Source: Isoetes taiwanensis (lineage: Eukaryota > Streptophyta > Lycopodiopsida > Isoetales > Isoetaceae). Taken from it: a stretch of 64,000 bases of DNA. Every line of letters begins with the position of its first letter. The first letter of the stretch is position 1. The position numbers and the translations under genes are program-made. The stretch covers positions 3,279,996 through 3,343,995 of the forward strand of contig JAJEKV010000022.1 of assembly GCA_021234155.1 (NCBI GenBank). The letters are read 5' to 3'. Below the pieces are notes generated by a model. The model saw only the letters and a program-made list of their open reading frames with translations. It did no database searches and was not told where the DNA came from. Below, one piece after another: positions 9,500 to 19,984 of the stretch.

Positions 9500-11617
9500 C
9501 TTACTTTCTTACATGCGCCATATGCGTCCATCAACTTCCGCCCGGAAGAACTCCTTTCTCGAGCGGCATCTCGCTTGGGCGCCATCATCGAAGAAAGCTG
9601 TTCGCGACATGTATGGATACGCTTATGACATTGAGGAGGCCACCTTCGGTCTAGGGCTCGGTCGGGCGCCACCCACCCTCGTGTCTGTCGTCCCGGTTCT
9701 CGCCCCAAAGCGTGCAAACATTGCTCCCGGCCTCAGTCACCTCATCACTATCGGGAGCCCTATCGGGCTCAACCTTCTCAACCTTACTTTCATACCCACG
9801 AACATGCCTACATCCATCACTCTTGAGGGCCATCGCCTCTTCCTTCACAACCATCATCTCCCGGGTGGCGGGGATATCCAGGTCTCTTTGCGCCTACCCA
9901 GGAATTTCCTTTCCCTACATTTCCCACCGCTCTTCCTGTTTACAACCTTACAGACCTCAAAACCAATGCTCAGGCACCTTCTGTCCCTCAACCGCAGTCA
10001 CCCCTTCATCAAGGTCCTTCAGGCACCATGCCACCTCCAACTCCACCTCAATATCCTCACTATACTGTTCCTGTCCAGCCAAGCACTTTCACATCTACCT
10101 TTCAGACTCTGAAACTGACTTATCCCACCTTTGGCAACACGAAAGGCAAACCCTTAGATTAAAGTGCTCAGGCCCACATGGAAGAATTTGAGGCTCTAGC
10201 TGTCCTAAATGGTCATGCGCAACCTCAACTGAAATTCCACATCTTTTCCACCACCCTGCGTGGCTCTCCTCATCAATGGCTCATGTCCAACAAAAGCCAT
10301 TGGAAACAAGATTGGTCGAGAAATGAGAAGCGCTTTTTCTTTCTCACTATGGGACCACGGATGATGATCAACTTCATCTCAAACAACTCAATGACCTTCA
10401 ACAAGAGCCCACGGAGTCCGCCGGGGATTTTGCGGTCGTCTTCATATTACGCTTTCGGCAAGCTCAAGGAGTACCCAACACGAGGCAGATTTTGGTGCGG
10501 TTTCTCCAAGGACTTCCTCCGGCTATTCGACTCATGACCGAATACTGCGTCCCAAGACTTTGGAGCAGGCTATCGACCTTGTCAATCACTTTCGGATCAA
10601 TGTTTCCTCCCGTGGCGTGGCTCTTCAAGAGCTCCCTTTCATTCCACTGTCACGGTTCCACAGGCTGCGGTCTAGCCTCAACACGCCAATCCACGGTAGC
10701 GGTCGGATGCGGTGCCATATGCGCAAATACCAAGGCCACTTGGCGAATGAGTGCAACTCAACCCATGGCCCGCCTCATTGCAAAAGATGCAACATGTGCA
10801 ATCATGCCCGCGGAAGAGTGCACTCGCACTCATCCTACACCGTTCCCAACAAACTCGTTTATCAAGTGCAAACAACACCTCGGCAACAATCGCACTATCG
10901 GCGGCCACCACCGCCGGTTCAGCCAGAACCAAATCAACTCTATCGCAAGCGGGAGCAACAACGGGGACCCAACACACGCCCTCCTTTTGATCTTTCTAAA
11001 GCTTCGGTGTTACCACTTTGCCGAGGGAATGGAGTCATACCACCACGGCGTGTCCTCAACTTCCACAAGTTCAGGTACAGCTTCCTGGCACCAATCAGAC
11101 CACATCGGCCCGCCTCACGGCTTACCAACTCTGGATTGCTAATGGCAAACAAGGCCCGAGACCAGTTCTTAGAAGCCACCAAAGCGCCAAAGCAATCACG
11201 CTTATCAACCAGCTCCCCGCAAATCAACCTCATTTGCATCAACAAGCACAGGAAGAGATTTTTCAGGCATTAAATCCTCCAGTTCAGCCATCAAATTGGG
11301 TTGGTTTGGTTTCACGCCAGGCTAGGGCGTCACGCCCCTTAACCATTATCCCTAATGGCATGCAACCTGCTTTTGCAGTCGACACCATTCCTCATGACGA
11401 AGACAAAAAGGTTCACTTTGCACCTGACTTGGAGAAACTCATGCCGCATGTCATGCCCAAAGTTCGCCAAAGCATTTTGAACCTCATGCAAGCTGCTGAA
11501 GGCCGCACGTTGGCAAATGTTCATGCCACCACCAGAGCTCAACAACGCCAAGATACACCTTCCACATCTCAACCTCCACGCTCTCAGACATATCCCAATA
11601 TTGCTGCGAGAGGTTGA
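9500..11617 (+). pseudogene. gag of the gypsy element, frameshifted
   Basis: A proline/glutamine-rich N-terminal part is readable in one frame to about 10160. It is followed by a Retrotrans_gag-like segment near 10178-10330 (MEEFEALAVLNGH, FSTTLRGSPHQWLM). A nucleocapsid zinc knuckle lies near 10705-10750 with spacing C-x2-R-x4-H-x4-C, so the second cysteine of the CCHC motif has become arginine. Several frame changes are needed to follow the protein, so this gag is broken. Its product would normally form the virus-like particle and bind the element RNA. A longer, readable tail continues to 11617 before the protease region. Confidence 0.75.
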
Positions 11618-13396
11618 CTCGCTCAAAAAGTTGCCGCTTCCTTACCACGCGACTCAAAGACCCGTGGATCCAAAGATATCTTTTTTCTCATGTGCCTCTG
11701 GAACTCCAAGAGGAGCTAGCCAAGATCAAAATTCCTTTAAGCTTGGCAACCATTTTGAAACTCTGTCCTGCTCTCAAGGACCAGTTACCACTCCCGACTG
11801 TTTTAGTTGGGGCTGTTGCTACCTCTACACCCACGGTCCATGCCACGGTGGGCAATCAACAAGTCAATCATGTTCAAATTGGCCCGGGGTATAAGCGCGA
11901 TCAATCTCATCACGGATAAACTCCGCAAACAAATGGGCATCAAACAACTCTTTCGTGCCCCATATGACATCAAATTGGCTAATGGCCATATCACAAGACC
12001 TCAAGGCCTGTGAGGTGATCTTCGATTCCCCTTGGAATTTGGAGTTTGGAAGGCTGGTGAAGATCCAGGTGACTATGAAATGTTGGTCGGCAGACCTTTT
12101 CTCTGCCAGGCCAAGAGTATCCATTACTGGGCCACGGATCAGTTAGTCATCACTGATGGTCACCTCAATGCCACCATGGACTTGGAAACAAGCAAGATCA
12201 TTTCTGTTGACCATGCTGAACCCTCTCTCTCCGACACCGATTCTGAGGACGCCCAGAATATCTATCATGTTCAAGCTCAACCTGCGAGTCTGCCTCTGTC
12301 ATCCTACCCCGAATATGCTGATCCTTGGGGAGACATGACTCTTGATCAGGACCAGGCTGTGGCTGCTTTGCTTGACCCTTACCTGGCTCCTTGCAATAGA
12401 ATCCAACGTGTTGATCACTTTTCAGATGCTGAACCTCCTGCAACTCCTGTCGATGTACACGCTGTCATGAAGCAACCTCTGCTGGATGAAACTCAGCAAC
12501 CTCTCTTTTTCACCACACAGAGTGCCACGCATCCTGTTATGCTTCAACCGCTTGCTCATATTGTCCAGGACACAGAAGTAATACCTCATATTCAGACTCC
12601 TGAAGTCGAGATCGTGGACGTGGGCAACAATCAGCCTGTCCGCATTGCTGCCAATCTTCCGGCCCCTTATCGTAACAGGGCCGTCAAGCTCTTCAAAAAG
12701 TTCAAACACATTTTCGCCTGGAGCTACAGAGATCTTCGGGGAATCAACAAAAGCTTGGGGGAACTCACCATTCCTACCAAATCTGATGCACGACCAGTTT
12801 AGCAACGACAGTACCGGCTCAACCCTAATTACCGTGATCGCGTCAAGGCAGAAATTGACAAACTCCTTGCTGCAGGTTTGATCTATGAGGTCAAACATTC
12901 TGAATGGGTGAGCCCCATCGTCATTGCACTCAAACACAATGGTAAGATCCGCGTCTGCGTGGACTACCGAAAACTCAATCAGGCCACGGAGCGTGATCAT
13001 TTTCCACTTCCCTTCACAGACCAGGTTCTGGAAGAGGTTGCTGGCCATGAGATGTACTCCTTCATGGATGGTTTTTCTGGCTACAATCAGATCTCAATCA
13101 AAGAATCTGATCAACTCAAGACTACTTTCACCACCCCGTGGGGCACTTTTGCCTACAAGGTGGTTCCTTTTGGATTATCAAACTCTCCATCAACGTTTCA
13201 ACGCATCATGCTCTCAGTTTTTCATGATTTTATGAAGGAAAATCCCTTCTTACAAATTTTTCAAGATGACTTCTCTGCCTACAGTTCCATGGCTGACCAT
13301 TTGGATAAATTGGAACTCGTCAGAAATGTGATGAGTCCGGCATTAGTCTCAATCCCGAGAAATGCACCTTTTGCGTCACCTCTGGTGTTCTGTTAG
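11614..13396 (+). pseudogene. Protease and reverse transcriptase of gypsy pol
   Basis: A retropepsin-like segment (INLITDKLRKQMGI, then LVGRPFLCQAKSIHYWATD) lies at about 11905-12135, but no clean DTG/DSG active site is readable. A linker leads to reverse transcriptase. One in-frame TAG at 12800-12802 interrupts the frame just before YRLNPNYRDRVKAEIDKLL. The fingers and palm motifs follow: VCVDYRKLNQAT, FSGYNQI, VVPFGLSNSPSTFQR. The catalytic box reads FQDDF at 13259-13273, a variant of the F-x-DDF form known in plant gypsy elements. At about 13321-13325 the frame shifts, and the C-terminal RT continues in the next frame (SLNPEKCTFC). One stop and one shift are the only defects I see across RT. 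Confidence 0.9.
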
Positions 13397-15459
13397 GCCA
13401 TGTTGTCAGCAAAGCAGGTATCACCACAGATCCTGCCAAAATCAGTTGTGTGCTCAAGGCTCAAGCACCAGCCAATATCAAGGAGACACGCTCTTTCCTG
13501 GGTAAGGTCAATTATTACTCCACCTTCATTCCTGGACTCGCAGCCATTGCAGATCCCATTCATAAACTCACGGGTGATGAATCCACCTGGGCTTGGAATT
13601 CCCAGGCGGATGCTGCTTTCCAACAGTTGAAGCTTTTGCTTACTCAGGCCCCGGTTCTTGTTCCTCCTCAATGGGACAAGCCCTTTCATGTTCATGTCGA
13701 TGTCTCGGCGTTTGCTATTGGAGCTGTTCTTTCTCAAGAATATGATGCGCACACTGACAAACCAAATCGATACGCCAGCAGAAAACTCAATTCTGCTGAG
13801 CGCAACTATTCTGCCACAGAGCGTGAAGCTTTGGGTCTCATTTTCTGTGTCCAACGCTTCCGTCACTACCTTTTGGGCAGTCAAATCAAGTTCTTTGTTG
13901 ACCACCAAGCACTCCTTTATTTGATCAACAAATCCACGCCCACGGGCCGCATTGCTCGTTGGGTCCTTCTTCTCCAAGAATTTGCCCCTTTTGAAATTGT
14001 TCACAAGGCCGGCAAATCTCATGTGGTCCCGGATTATCTTTCACGCATCCACACAGATGATCCCTCAACTGGAGTCTCAGACGCCTTTCCTGACGCTCAA
14101 CTCTTTTTAGTCACGGCAACACCACATTGGTTCCATGATTTTCAGCAGTACCTCCTCACAGGTGCTCTTCCACCAGAAGACGCGACGCTCTCTCCTGCCA
14201 AGCGGCAATCCCGTCGACATCAATTTCTCCGCGAGGTCCGTGACTACACCATGGTTGCAGGACATCTCTACAAAAAGGGTAAGGATACCATCCTTCGACG
14301 CTGTGTTCTACCTCATGAAGTTCCAGATATTGTTCGAGAAGCTCATCAAGGGTTAGGTGGTGGTCATTTTCATGGTGACACCACGGCACGCAAAATCCTT
14401 CTAGCTGGGTATTTTTGGCCCACGCTCTTCAAAGACGCTCACGCCCACGCCCGCACGTGTGATGCTTGCCAGCGTGTGGGTCGGTCGACGGCCCGTGACA
14501 CTCTTCCCTTGACGCCGGTTGCCACGCCACTTCCCTTCAGCAAATGGGGAATGGATTTTGTGGGACCCATCGACCCTCCTGCGCGGCACACCCGTGCCCG
14601 CTACATTCTGGTTCTCACTGACTACGCTACCAAATGGGCGGAAGCTTGCGCACTTCCAGACAACACTGCAGCAAGCACAGCCAGGGTCCTTTATCAACAA
14701 ATCATCACGCGATTCGGCTGCCCCACGGAGCTGGTCAGTGATCGTGGTGTCCATTTTATCAATAATACCATCAAGGAGCTGACGGATTATCTCCTGATAC
14801 ATCATCACAAGAGCACACCTTACTATCCTCAAGGTAATGGTTTGGCAGAAAGCACCAACAAAACTCTGGTCACCATTCTCAAGAAAATTTGTGACGCTTC
14901 TCGCACTGACTGGCAAAACAAGCTTCCTACTGTTCTTTGGGCCTACAATACTTGTTTCAAAATCGCTACAGGTCACACTCCTTTCAAATTGGTCTATGGT
15001 CAGGAAGCTCTCATGCCGTTTGAATACATCCTTCCAACACTCCGTTTTCAACTGGCTACTGCCCATAATCCGCCTGCTGCACTCAAAGAAAGGGTCTATC
15101 AATTGGAACAGTTGGATGAACTTAGAAGGGATGCTTATATTCGTGTTCTTCATGGGCAACAATTGCAAAAATCTTTACATGACAAACGTTTGAAGACAAA
15201 AACATTCAAAGAAGGAGATTTGGTTCTTCTTTATGATTCTCGGTACAAAAAATTTCCGGGTAAACTTAAGTTTCATTGGCTTGGCCCTTATCAAATTGTT
15301 CAAGTGGTTCGACCCAGCGTTTTCCAACTGGCTGAGTTAGATGGCACTCCATTACCTACACTGGTTAATGGCTTTCGCCTCAAAACATTTCATCACACAG
15401 AAAGTGAAAATCAACAAACAGATACAGTTCAAGAAACAAACACAACAGATAGTGACTAA
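13325..15459 (+). pseudogene. RNase H and integrase of gypsy pol, long open frame
   Basis: About 710 codons are open. The end of RT (GVLLGHVVSKAGI, ETRSFLGKVNYY) leads into RNase H (VHVDVSAFAIGAVLSQ, SATEREALGLIFCVQRFRHYL, VDHQALLYL). The integrase zinc finger follows with an H-x-H part near 14340-14370 and CDAC near 14458-14470. The DDE core has Asp in WGMDFVGP near 14550, Asp in SDRGVHF near 14735 and Glu in AESTNKTL near 14850. The C-terminal part has FPGKLKFHWLGPYQIVQV, a GPF/Y-like module, with no chromodomain. The catalytic residues are intact. The ORF lacks its own start and depends on the upstream frame, which a shift near 13322 disconnects. Confidence 0.92.
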
Positions 15460-15598
15460 AACGGCGGCATATTATATTATAGGTGGATTTTTTTTACAAA
15501 ATGCGGGCACAGCCCAGCTATTTCCGCTATGGGCACTGCCCTATATACAAAAATGGGCTCAGAGCCCTATCTACTAAACACCTAAGAGGAAAAACCCT

Positions 15599-15865
15599 CT
15601 ACTCCAGGTTCGGAGCAGAGGTGATGCGGAGGAGGTGATAGAGGTTCTGCTCAGGGTCCCAGCGAAGGTGCAGAACCACCTCCATCCCAGGAGTATTCGG
15701 ATCGGGATGTTCAGCCATCCCGGCACACCAGCCATCCATTCGCAGGCCACGATTGTGGCAGCGCCAGAGGTCCAGACAGTCCATTTTACAGGTGATCCAC
15801 TCCTGACAGTTCGTCGGCATTGTGCAGTTCTCGTTCAAACCAGCAGCTGCCATGCTAAGCGCCAT
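15599..15865 (-). CDS. Antisense cysteine-rich ORF inside the gypsy element
   Basis: An 88-codon ORF begins ATG at 15865 on the strand opposite to gag-pol and ends at 15599. It holds six cysteines in its first half (ENCTM, NCQEW, TCKMD, DCLDL, RCHNR, GWCAG) and a basic-acidic tail (LHLRWDPEQNLYHLLR). Codon use looks coding, and no sense frame with recognisable domains overlaps it. A TATATAA sequence lies about 31-37 bp upstream on the same strand. Tat-lineage plant elements such as Grande are known to carry antisense ORFs between pol and the 3' LTR; placement and orientation match that class. I do not recognise the protein. The very short leader implied by the TATA position is odd; the second ATG (15853) may be used instead. 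Confidence 0.5.
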   Translation of the reverse strand: MALSMAAAGLNENCTMPTNCQEWITCKMDCLDLWRCHNRGLRMDGWCAGMAEHPDPNTPGMEVVLHLRWDPEQNLYHLLRITSAPNLE

Positions 15866-15895
15866 CGAATGTCTTCGCTTCACTCCCGGTTCGTC

Positions 15896-15902
15896 TTATA
15901 TA
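15896..15902 (-). promoter_or_regulatory. Possible TATA box for the antisense ORF
   Basis: The minus strand reads GGCTATATAAGACG here, 31-37 bp before the first ATG of the antisense ORF. Further upstream on the same strand are TGATTGG (a CCAAT-type box) and CCACGTCGAC (G-box-like). The combination is suggestive but could be chance. Confidence 0.4.
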
Positions 15903-16068
15903 GCCAACCGAGGAACTACTAGTCGACGTGGACCAATCAGAAATTCGCCAACGTGTTTGCAATGCAAGGCTCTTTCTAAACTGAGAATCTTTTCTCCTCG
16001 CATATCTAGCAAAGGGTACCCTCGACACATTCGTTTTAATGATATCCCGCCGAGTTACCCGGCATTAA

Positions 16069-18918
16069 ATGCCATTGCTTCTTTTCATACCGTCAAACAT
16101 TAATATGTGTCCTTTGGCCACTGTCACATCCGATCATTCTCTCCGTCTCATCTTCACCGTTCATTGCTTCTCCCTTTGTTGTTGGGGACTTAGCCAAATT
16201 TTGCCTCTCAATCCCCTCCTTGGCATCTTCGACGACACTGCCACCATCAGCGGTTCTGATTTCACCCTCATCATACCCCTTACCGCCTCCAATTCGCGCC
16301 CTAAATCTTTTTCGTCTCTGCGCCTTAGGTCCGTTCTCCGTTCTCCGGCTCTCTGCCTTCTTCACGGTTCTTACATTACGGCGCTTTTAAGCCATGGCAG
16401 CCCCAAACTTTCTACACTTCAAGCTTCTGCTCCAAGGGATGCGACTCTTTTTGGGTCTGTGTCTTTCTCGACGCCCACCTTTCGAGAGGCCCTTGTTGGT
16501 CTGAGTCGGGAAGTTGCGGAATGCCACAAGCTTTATGAATTTTCACAAATGGAGCTCCCGGCCCCAAATCCGGCGCAATTGCAGCAGTTCATCGCACACA
16601 TCGTCAACAGCCCGGAAGGATTTGCTACGGTGGTCGATGGCACCACCATTTTACTTACTCAGCATTTGATTTCTGAGGTATTCCGCATCCCTTTGCAAAA
16701 ACCTTCTGTCTCTTGGGCTGCTTTACAGGACATAGACGTCACTCAGTTTGGCGCTCTTGCTTATCAAGCAAACCAGCATCGCCTCACAAATATTGCCAAA
16801 CCACATGAGACTTTTGTGAAGTTTCTGTGGAGAAAATTGCTTGGGCATTCCATTAAGAACACCCACATCAATAAGCCGTTTTACAATATGGTCATCACTG
16901 CCATCCACTCCAATCTGCATGTTGATTGGCCACAGCTCTTATTCTACCGCCTTCTTCAAGAAGTAGACCGCATCCGGGCTACTCCCTCCTCTGTCTCTGA
17001 AATTTCCGTGGGAGGCCATCTTCAGGCCCTCATTCGTCATTATCTTCCTGTTTTTGAGAGCCCTTCCACTTCCCATACCTCTACTCAGCGCTCTCTGCAT
17101 TCCCAACGTCAAACTCAACAAGCTGTACCTTCACACCAGACCTCCCCTCGTCCTGTTCAACCTCAGACCATGCATGTTACTGTATCCTCTTCCTCCTCTG
17201 AGGCCACGCCTACCCATTCCCGTCATGCTTCTCAACAATCTCAGACAAGGCAGCAACAGGGCCCTGAACCTCCCCATCCTCGACAGCTCCTGTACAAATT
17301 CCAGCAAGATGTTCAAGCCGCTGCCATGCAGCTACATGCATCCCAGGAGGCTCTCATGGCTGGTGTTCAGGCGTCCCTGGAGGCTTCCGATGCTGTTCAA
17401 AGAGACCTTCAAGCTGCCACTGCCCATATTCAAACTTTGGAGGCCCAACTTCAAGAAAAGCACGCGGCTCTATTACAGGCCCGTATAGATCTCACAAGTG
17501 CTCAGGATCAGACCAGCCTACTTACAGATCAGCAAGCTCAGCTCCAAACCCAAATTCAGGACTTATTGGAACAAAACAAGTCCAAAGATACTCTCCTGAG
17601 TGAAAAGGAGAAACACATTGCTAAGCTCAATGCCTTGTACTCAGAGCTTTGTGACAATTACAGCACTCAAGTTCAAAACCTCACTGAGCGTGAAACTCGA
17701 CTCACCTCCCTTGAAGCTCAGCTTTCCACGCTCACCACTCAGTTAACGTCCCTCCAGACTCAGCTGTTGGAGGTTCAGAAACAAAAGGTCATCGATGATG
17801 CAGAGATTGCCACACTTCGCCTCCATACTCCTGGGCAATCCTCTTCACATGCCACGCTTCCTGGTAAACGGGTCCGTGATCAGTCCCGTCTTTTGTTAGA
17901 ACAGGAGCATCGGATCCGTGACCTTGAACATCAGCTCCAGCAAGCAGTTCAATCTGCTGAGGAAGCCCAAAACAAACAGGAGGGATATCTTGACATTGCT
18001 ACAAACATCCCGGTGGACTTCTCTACTCCTTCCAGCTATCTTGACTATGTGGTGGCCCGACGGCACCTCTTTCTTTTGAAGTGGTACACGGCCAATGGCA
18101 ATGTTCATCAACAGCCACTCAACAGTGTGGACTTCCTTCGGATCTGGCCGGATCTTTCTATAGAAGATAAGGGTTTATTTTGTGCACTCTTAGTCTTTGA
18201 TCAACTCACGGTTGAAGATCCTGAATTAGTCATCTTCCGAGTTGTTCAGCCCATGGCATATGTTTTTCATGACTTCTACCTGGCGGATCTCCAGGATAAA
18301 TTCCGGGATAAGGCCCATCGTGTTTTTAGAGGCAACTCCAATGCTGCTTGGTTGTTATCACCCACCAACAAATATTTCAAGGATCCTGCTCAGTCTCAGA
18401 CTTTTGAACAGGAGTACATGCACGAGGCGGCTCGCGCACTTACCCTCGTGGCGGTCGAAACGTTGGAACAGGTCAACAAAAATCTGGCGCACCCTGATGA
18501 TCTCGAATTTGCCCAGATTTATATGCAGCACTTGGGAGGCTACAATCAACTCCGTGGCCTTCTGGAAAGCAAGACCATCCCCACGGGTTGGGTCAATCCT
18601 CCTGTCTATCAATTACTCTCTACTTCAGAATGGGACCATTGGTGTCGTGCTCTTGATCAAAATCTTGTTCAAGCATTTGGGACATGGCTACGCAACCCCG
18701 CACGCGGGCATGCTTCCCTCTCCATATGCTTCCTTAGGAGCCCCTCCGCCCACGGTTCCTTTCTTCGATTTGGCGTCTTCCCTTTTGGGCCGAAGGTCAT
18801 GGATGGCCTGTTGGGGTCGACTCGCCTCAGATCTCCCGCGGATCTCCGGTGGGATCCCGATTTGTCGAGGCGGCTCAAGCGGGAGGATAATGCCACTTTG
18901 GACACTACTGAAAATTAG
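16069..18918 (+). CDS. 949-codon coiled-coil ORF between pol and 3' LTR
   Basis: This ORF is open for 949 codons from an ATG at 16069. The first ~160 residues look less coding-like, so the real start may be later, for example the Met of MELPAPNPAQLQQF near 16549. Residues about 165-325 form a globular part (EGFATVVDGTTILLTQHLISEVF, PFYNMVITAIHSNLHV) whose pattern recalls the plant transposon domain of Athila-type 3' ORFs; this is inference. A Ser/Pro/Gln-rich linker (about 335-400) precedes a long Gln-rich coiled coil (about 400-640) with regular LEAQL and LQTQI heptads. A second globular part (about 645-870) contains DFLRIWPDLSIEDKGLFCALLVF. No signal peptide or membrane helix is convincing, so an envelope role is not supported. 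The frame appears to be lost near 18700-18918, and coding-like sequence continues in another frame at 19060-19385. Confidence 0.7.
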   Translation: MPLLLFIPSNINMCPLATVTSDHSLRLIFTVHCFSLCCWGLSQILPLNPLLGIFDDTATISGSDFTLIIPLTASNSRPKSFSSLRLRSVLRSPALCLLHGSYITALLSHGSPKLSTLQASAPRDATLFGSVSFSTPTFREALVGLSREVAECHKLYEFSQMELPAPNPAQLQQFIAHIVNSPEGFATVVDGTTILLTQHLISEVFRIPLQKPSVSWAALQDIDVTQFGALAYQANQHRLTNIAKPHETFVKFLWRKLLGHSIKNTHINKPFYNMVITAIHSNLHVDWPQLLFYRLLQEVDRIRATPSSVSEISVGGHLQALIRHYLPVFESPSTSHTSTQRSLHSQRQTQQAVPSHQTSPRPVQPQTMHVTVSSSSSEATPTHSRHASQQSQTRQQQGPEPPHPRQLLYKFQQDVQAAAMQLHASQEALMAGVQASLEASDAVQRDLQAATAHIQTLEAQLQEKHAALLQARIDLTSAQDQTSLLTDQQAQLQTQIQDLLEQNKSKDTLLSEKEKHIAKLNALYSELCDNYSTQVQNLTERETRLTSLEAQLSTLTTQLTSLQTQLLEVQKQKVIDDAEIATLRLHTPGQSSSHATLPGKRVRDQSRLLLEQEHRIRDLEHQLQQAVQSAEEAQNKQEGYLDIATNIPVDFSTPSSYLDYVVARRHLFLLKWYTANGNVHQQPLNSVDFLRIWPDLSIEDKGLFCALLVFDQLTVEDPELVIFRVVQPMAYVFHDFYLADLQDKFRDKAHRVFRGNSNAAWLLSPTNKYFKDPAQSQTFEQEYMHEAARALTLVAVETLEQVNKNLAHPDDLEFAQIYMQHLGGYNQLRGLLESKTIPTGWVNPPVYQLLSTSEWDHWCRALDQNLVQAFGTWLRNPARGHASLSICFLRSPSAHGSFLRFGVFPFGPKVMDGLLGSTRLRSPADLRWDPDLSRRLKREDNATLDTTEN

Positions 18919-19019
18919 ATTTATATCGGTAATGGCGTGGTTGGCAAAAAGCCTGGCGATGCCTTGCATGGTCTTGATACCTTCTTGCGAGAATCTTTGC
19001 CACCTCACCCGGACCCTTG

Positions 19020-19385
19020 GTCCACCGTCAAGCTGGTTTCTGTGCTGCTCTCAAATGCATCCTGGTCAGCTCTTTAAATCGGCAGCGTCCAATCTTTTCG
19101 CGCCATCCGAATGCCGGCGTCGGTGCCGGTCTCAAACTGCCTTCTCATGGAGTGCGGTTTGTTCCTTGCCGCCCATCTTTGCCACGGAAGACATGGTGGC
19201 GCTCTCACTTTCTCATTGAGGCCCATCACGCCCTAGGGCTCAACACCCCGACGCTCTTTAAACACGCCCGGGACCTCATTGCTCATTACCATAATGGGCC
19301 CGAGCCTCATTCCGTGAGGATCACTTTCCGGCTGCTGGTTTCCCGCCCTCGGGCAATTCCTCCTTTTCTTGGTGAGTGTCATTTG
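19020..19385 (+). pseudogene. Shifted C-terminal continuation of the 3' ORF
   Basis: Coding-like sequence (LKLPSHGVRFVPCRPSLPRKTWW, then FLIEAHHALGLN and ARDLIAHYHNGPEPHSV) runs to the polypurine tract in a frame different from the 949-codon ORF. It is most simply the C-terminus of that protein after one or more frameshifts in 18700-19020. I do not recognise a domain. Confidence 0.45.
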
Positions 19386-19393
19386 GTGGGGAG
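19385..19393 (+). other. Polypurine tract of the gypsy element
   Basis: GGTGGGGAG lies directly before the TG of the 3' LTR, the expected position of the plus-strand primer. It is short and has one pyrimidine. Confidence 0.75.
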
Positions 19394-19979
19394 TGTTAGT
19401 CACGTGCCTCCTGGTTCATGACTATTCATGCATACGACGGACCAGGTCAAGCTCAGGATCCTGATCGACCACGGGTCAGCCATCAAAGGCTCTGAGAAGA
19501 CCAAGCGGCGACCCGCGGTCAAAGCTGCGTCCGTCAACAAGCGCCCGCTTCGGACAAGTGGCGGCCCGCCACCGCCAGCGTCGGCGTCGGCGTGATTCTA
19601 GGCACTTCAAGAGGCCTTTGCCGGCATTCCTGCAAATCAGGCCTCCTTCGAGTCGACACCAGAGATCGGTCAGTGTCTATATTGGGCCCAAGGCCATTGT
19701 ACTATATATATGAGTAGAGCTAGCACATGAAGGCTAGATGAGTTTTGAGTCTTGTCTCTCCTTTTCAGTTTTCTCTCGATTGCGAGAGCTCATGTATGTT
19801 CATCATTGATATCAAGGAAGCTTATCACTTTCCTCTCATTGTTCTCTTTGTTCTGTTTTCTTCTTCTTGTTCTCTTCTTGCAAATCCCGCGTGACATAGT
19901 CCCCCGGACTCTCCTGTTAGATCCACGGGTCCTCACAGAGGGCTGTCTTCCAGGAGTTCCCGAACCCAGACACCAAACA
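19394..19979 (+). repeat. 3' LTR (586 bp)
   Basis: The sequence starts TGTTAG and ends CCAAACA, matching 8880-9471. It is slightly shorter through several small deletions. Differences from the 5' LTR are spread along the length, many at CG or TG positions. Confidence 0.92.
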
Positions 19980-19984
19980 GTTTG
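19980..19984 (+). other. Target-site duplication, right copy (GTTTG)
   Basis: This is the second copy of the 5-bp duplication and confirms both element ends. Confidence 0.9.

Larger units (their letters stand above)
15460..16068. other. Spacer between integrase and the 3' ORF
   Basis: The spacer after the pol stop (15459) contains a short imperfect duplication around GGGCACAGCCCAGC / GGGCACTGCCC / GGGCTCAGAGCCC (15503-15563), then the antisense ORF. No sense gene is visible. Confidence 0.5.
8880..19979 (+). mobile_element. Complete Ty3/gypsy retrotransposon (Tat/Athila-like) with extra ORFs
   Basis: Two similar terminal repeats starting TGTTAG and ending CAAACA bound 11.1 kb, and GTTTG is duplicated outside them at 8875-8879 and 19980-19984. 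The order gag, protease, reverse transcriptase, RNase H, integrase marks Ty3/gypsy. The absence of a chromodomain after integrase and the ~3.9 kb between pol and the 3' LTR fit the Tat/Athila branch. That 3' region holds an antisense ORF and a long sense ORF. The two LTRs differ by many substitutions and small indels, and gag-pol carries stops and frameshifts, so the element is old and inactive. The body between the LTRs appears otherwise uninterrupted. Confidence 0.93.

Noticed and set aside
9472-9500. Primer-binding site complementary to tRNA-Asp
   Set aside because: The sequence after the 5' LTR (ACATCGCCGGCTGCGGGG) only partly resembles that primer complement and lacks the TGG start, so I did not annotate it.
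16069-18918. Reading the 3' ORF of the gypsy element as an envelope gene
   Set aside because: No signal peptide, membrane anchor or cleavage site is convincing; the dominant feature is a soluble-type coiled coil.
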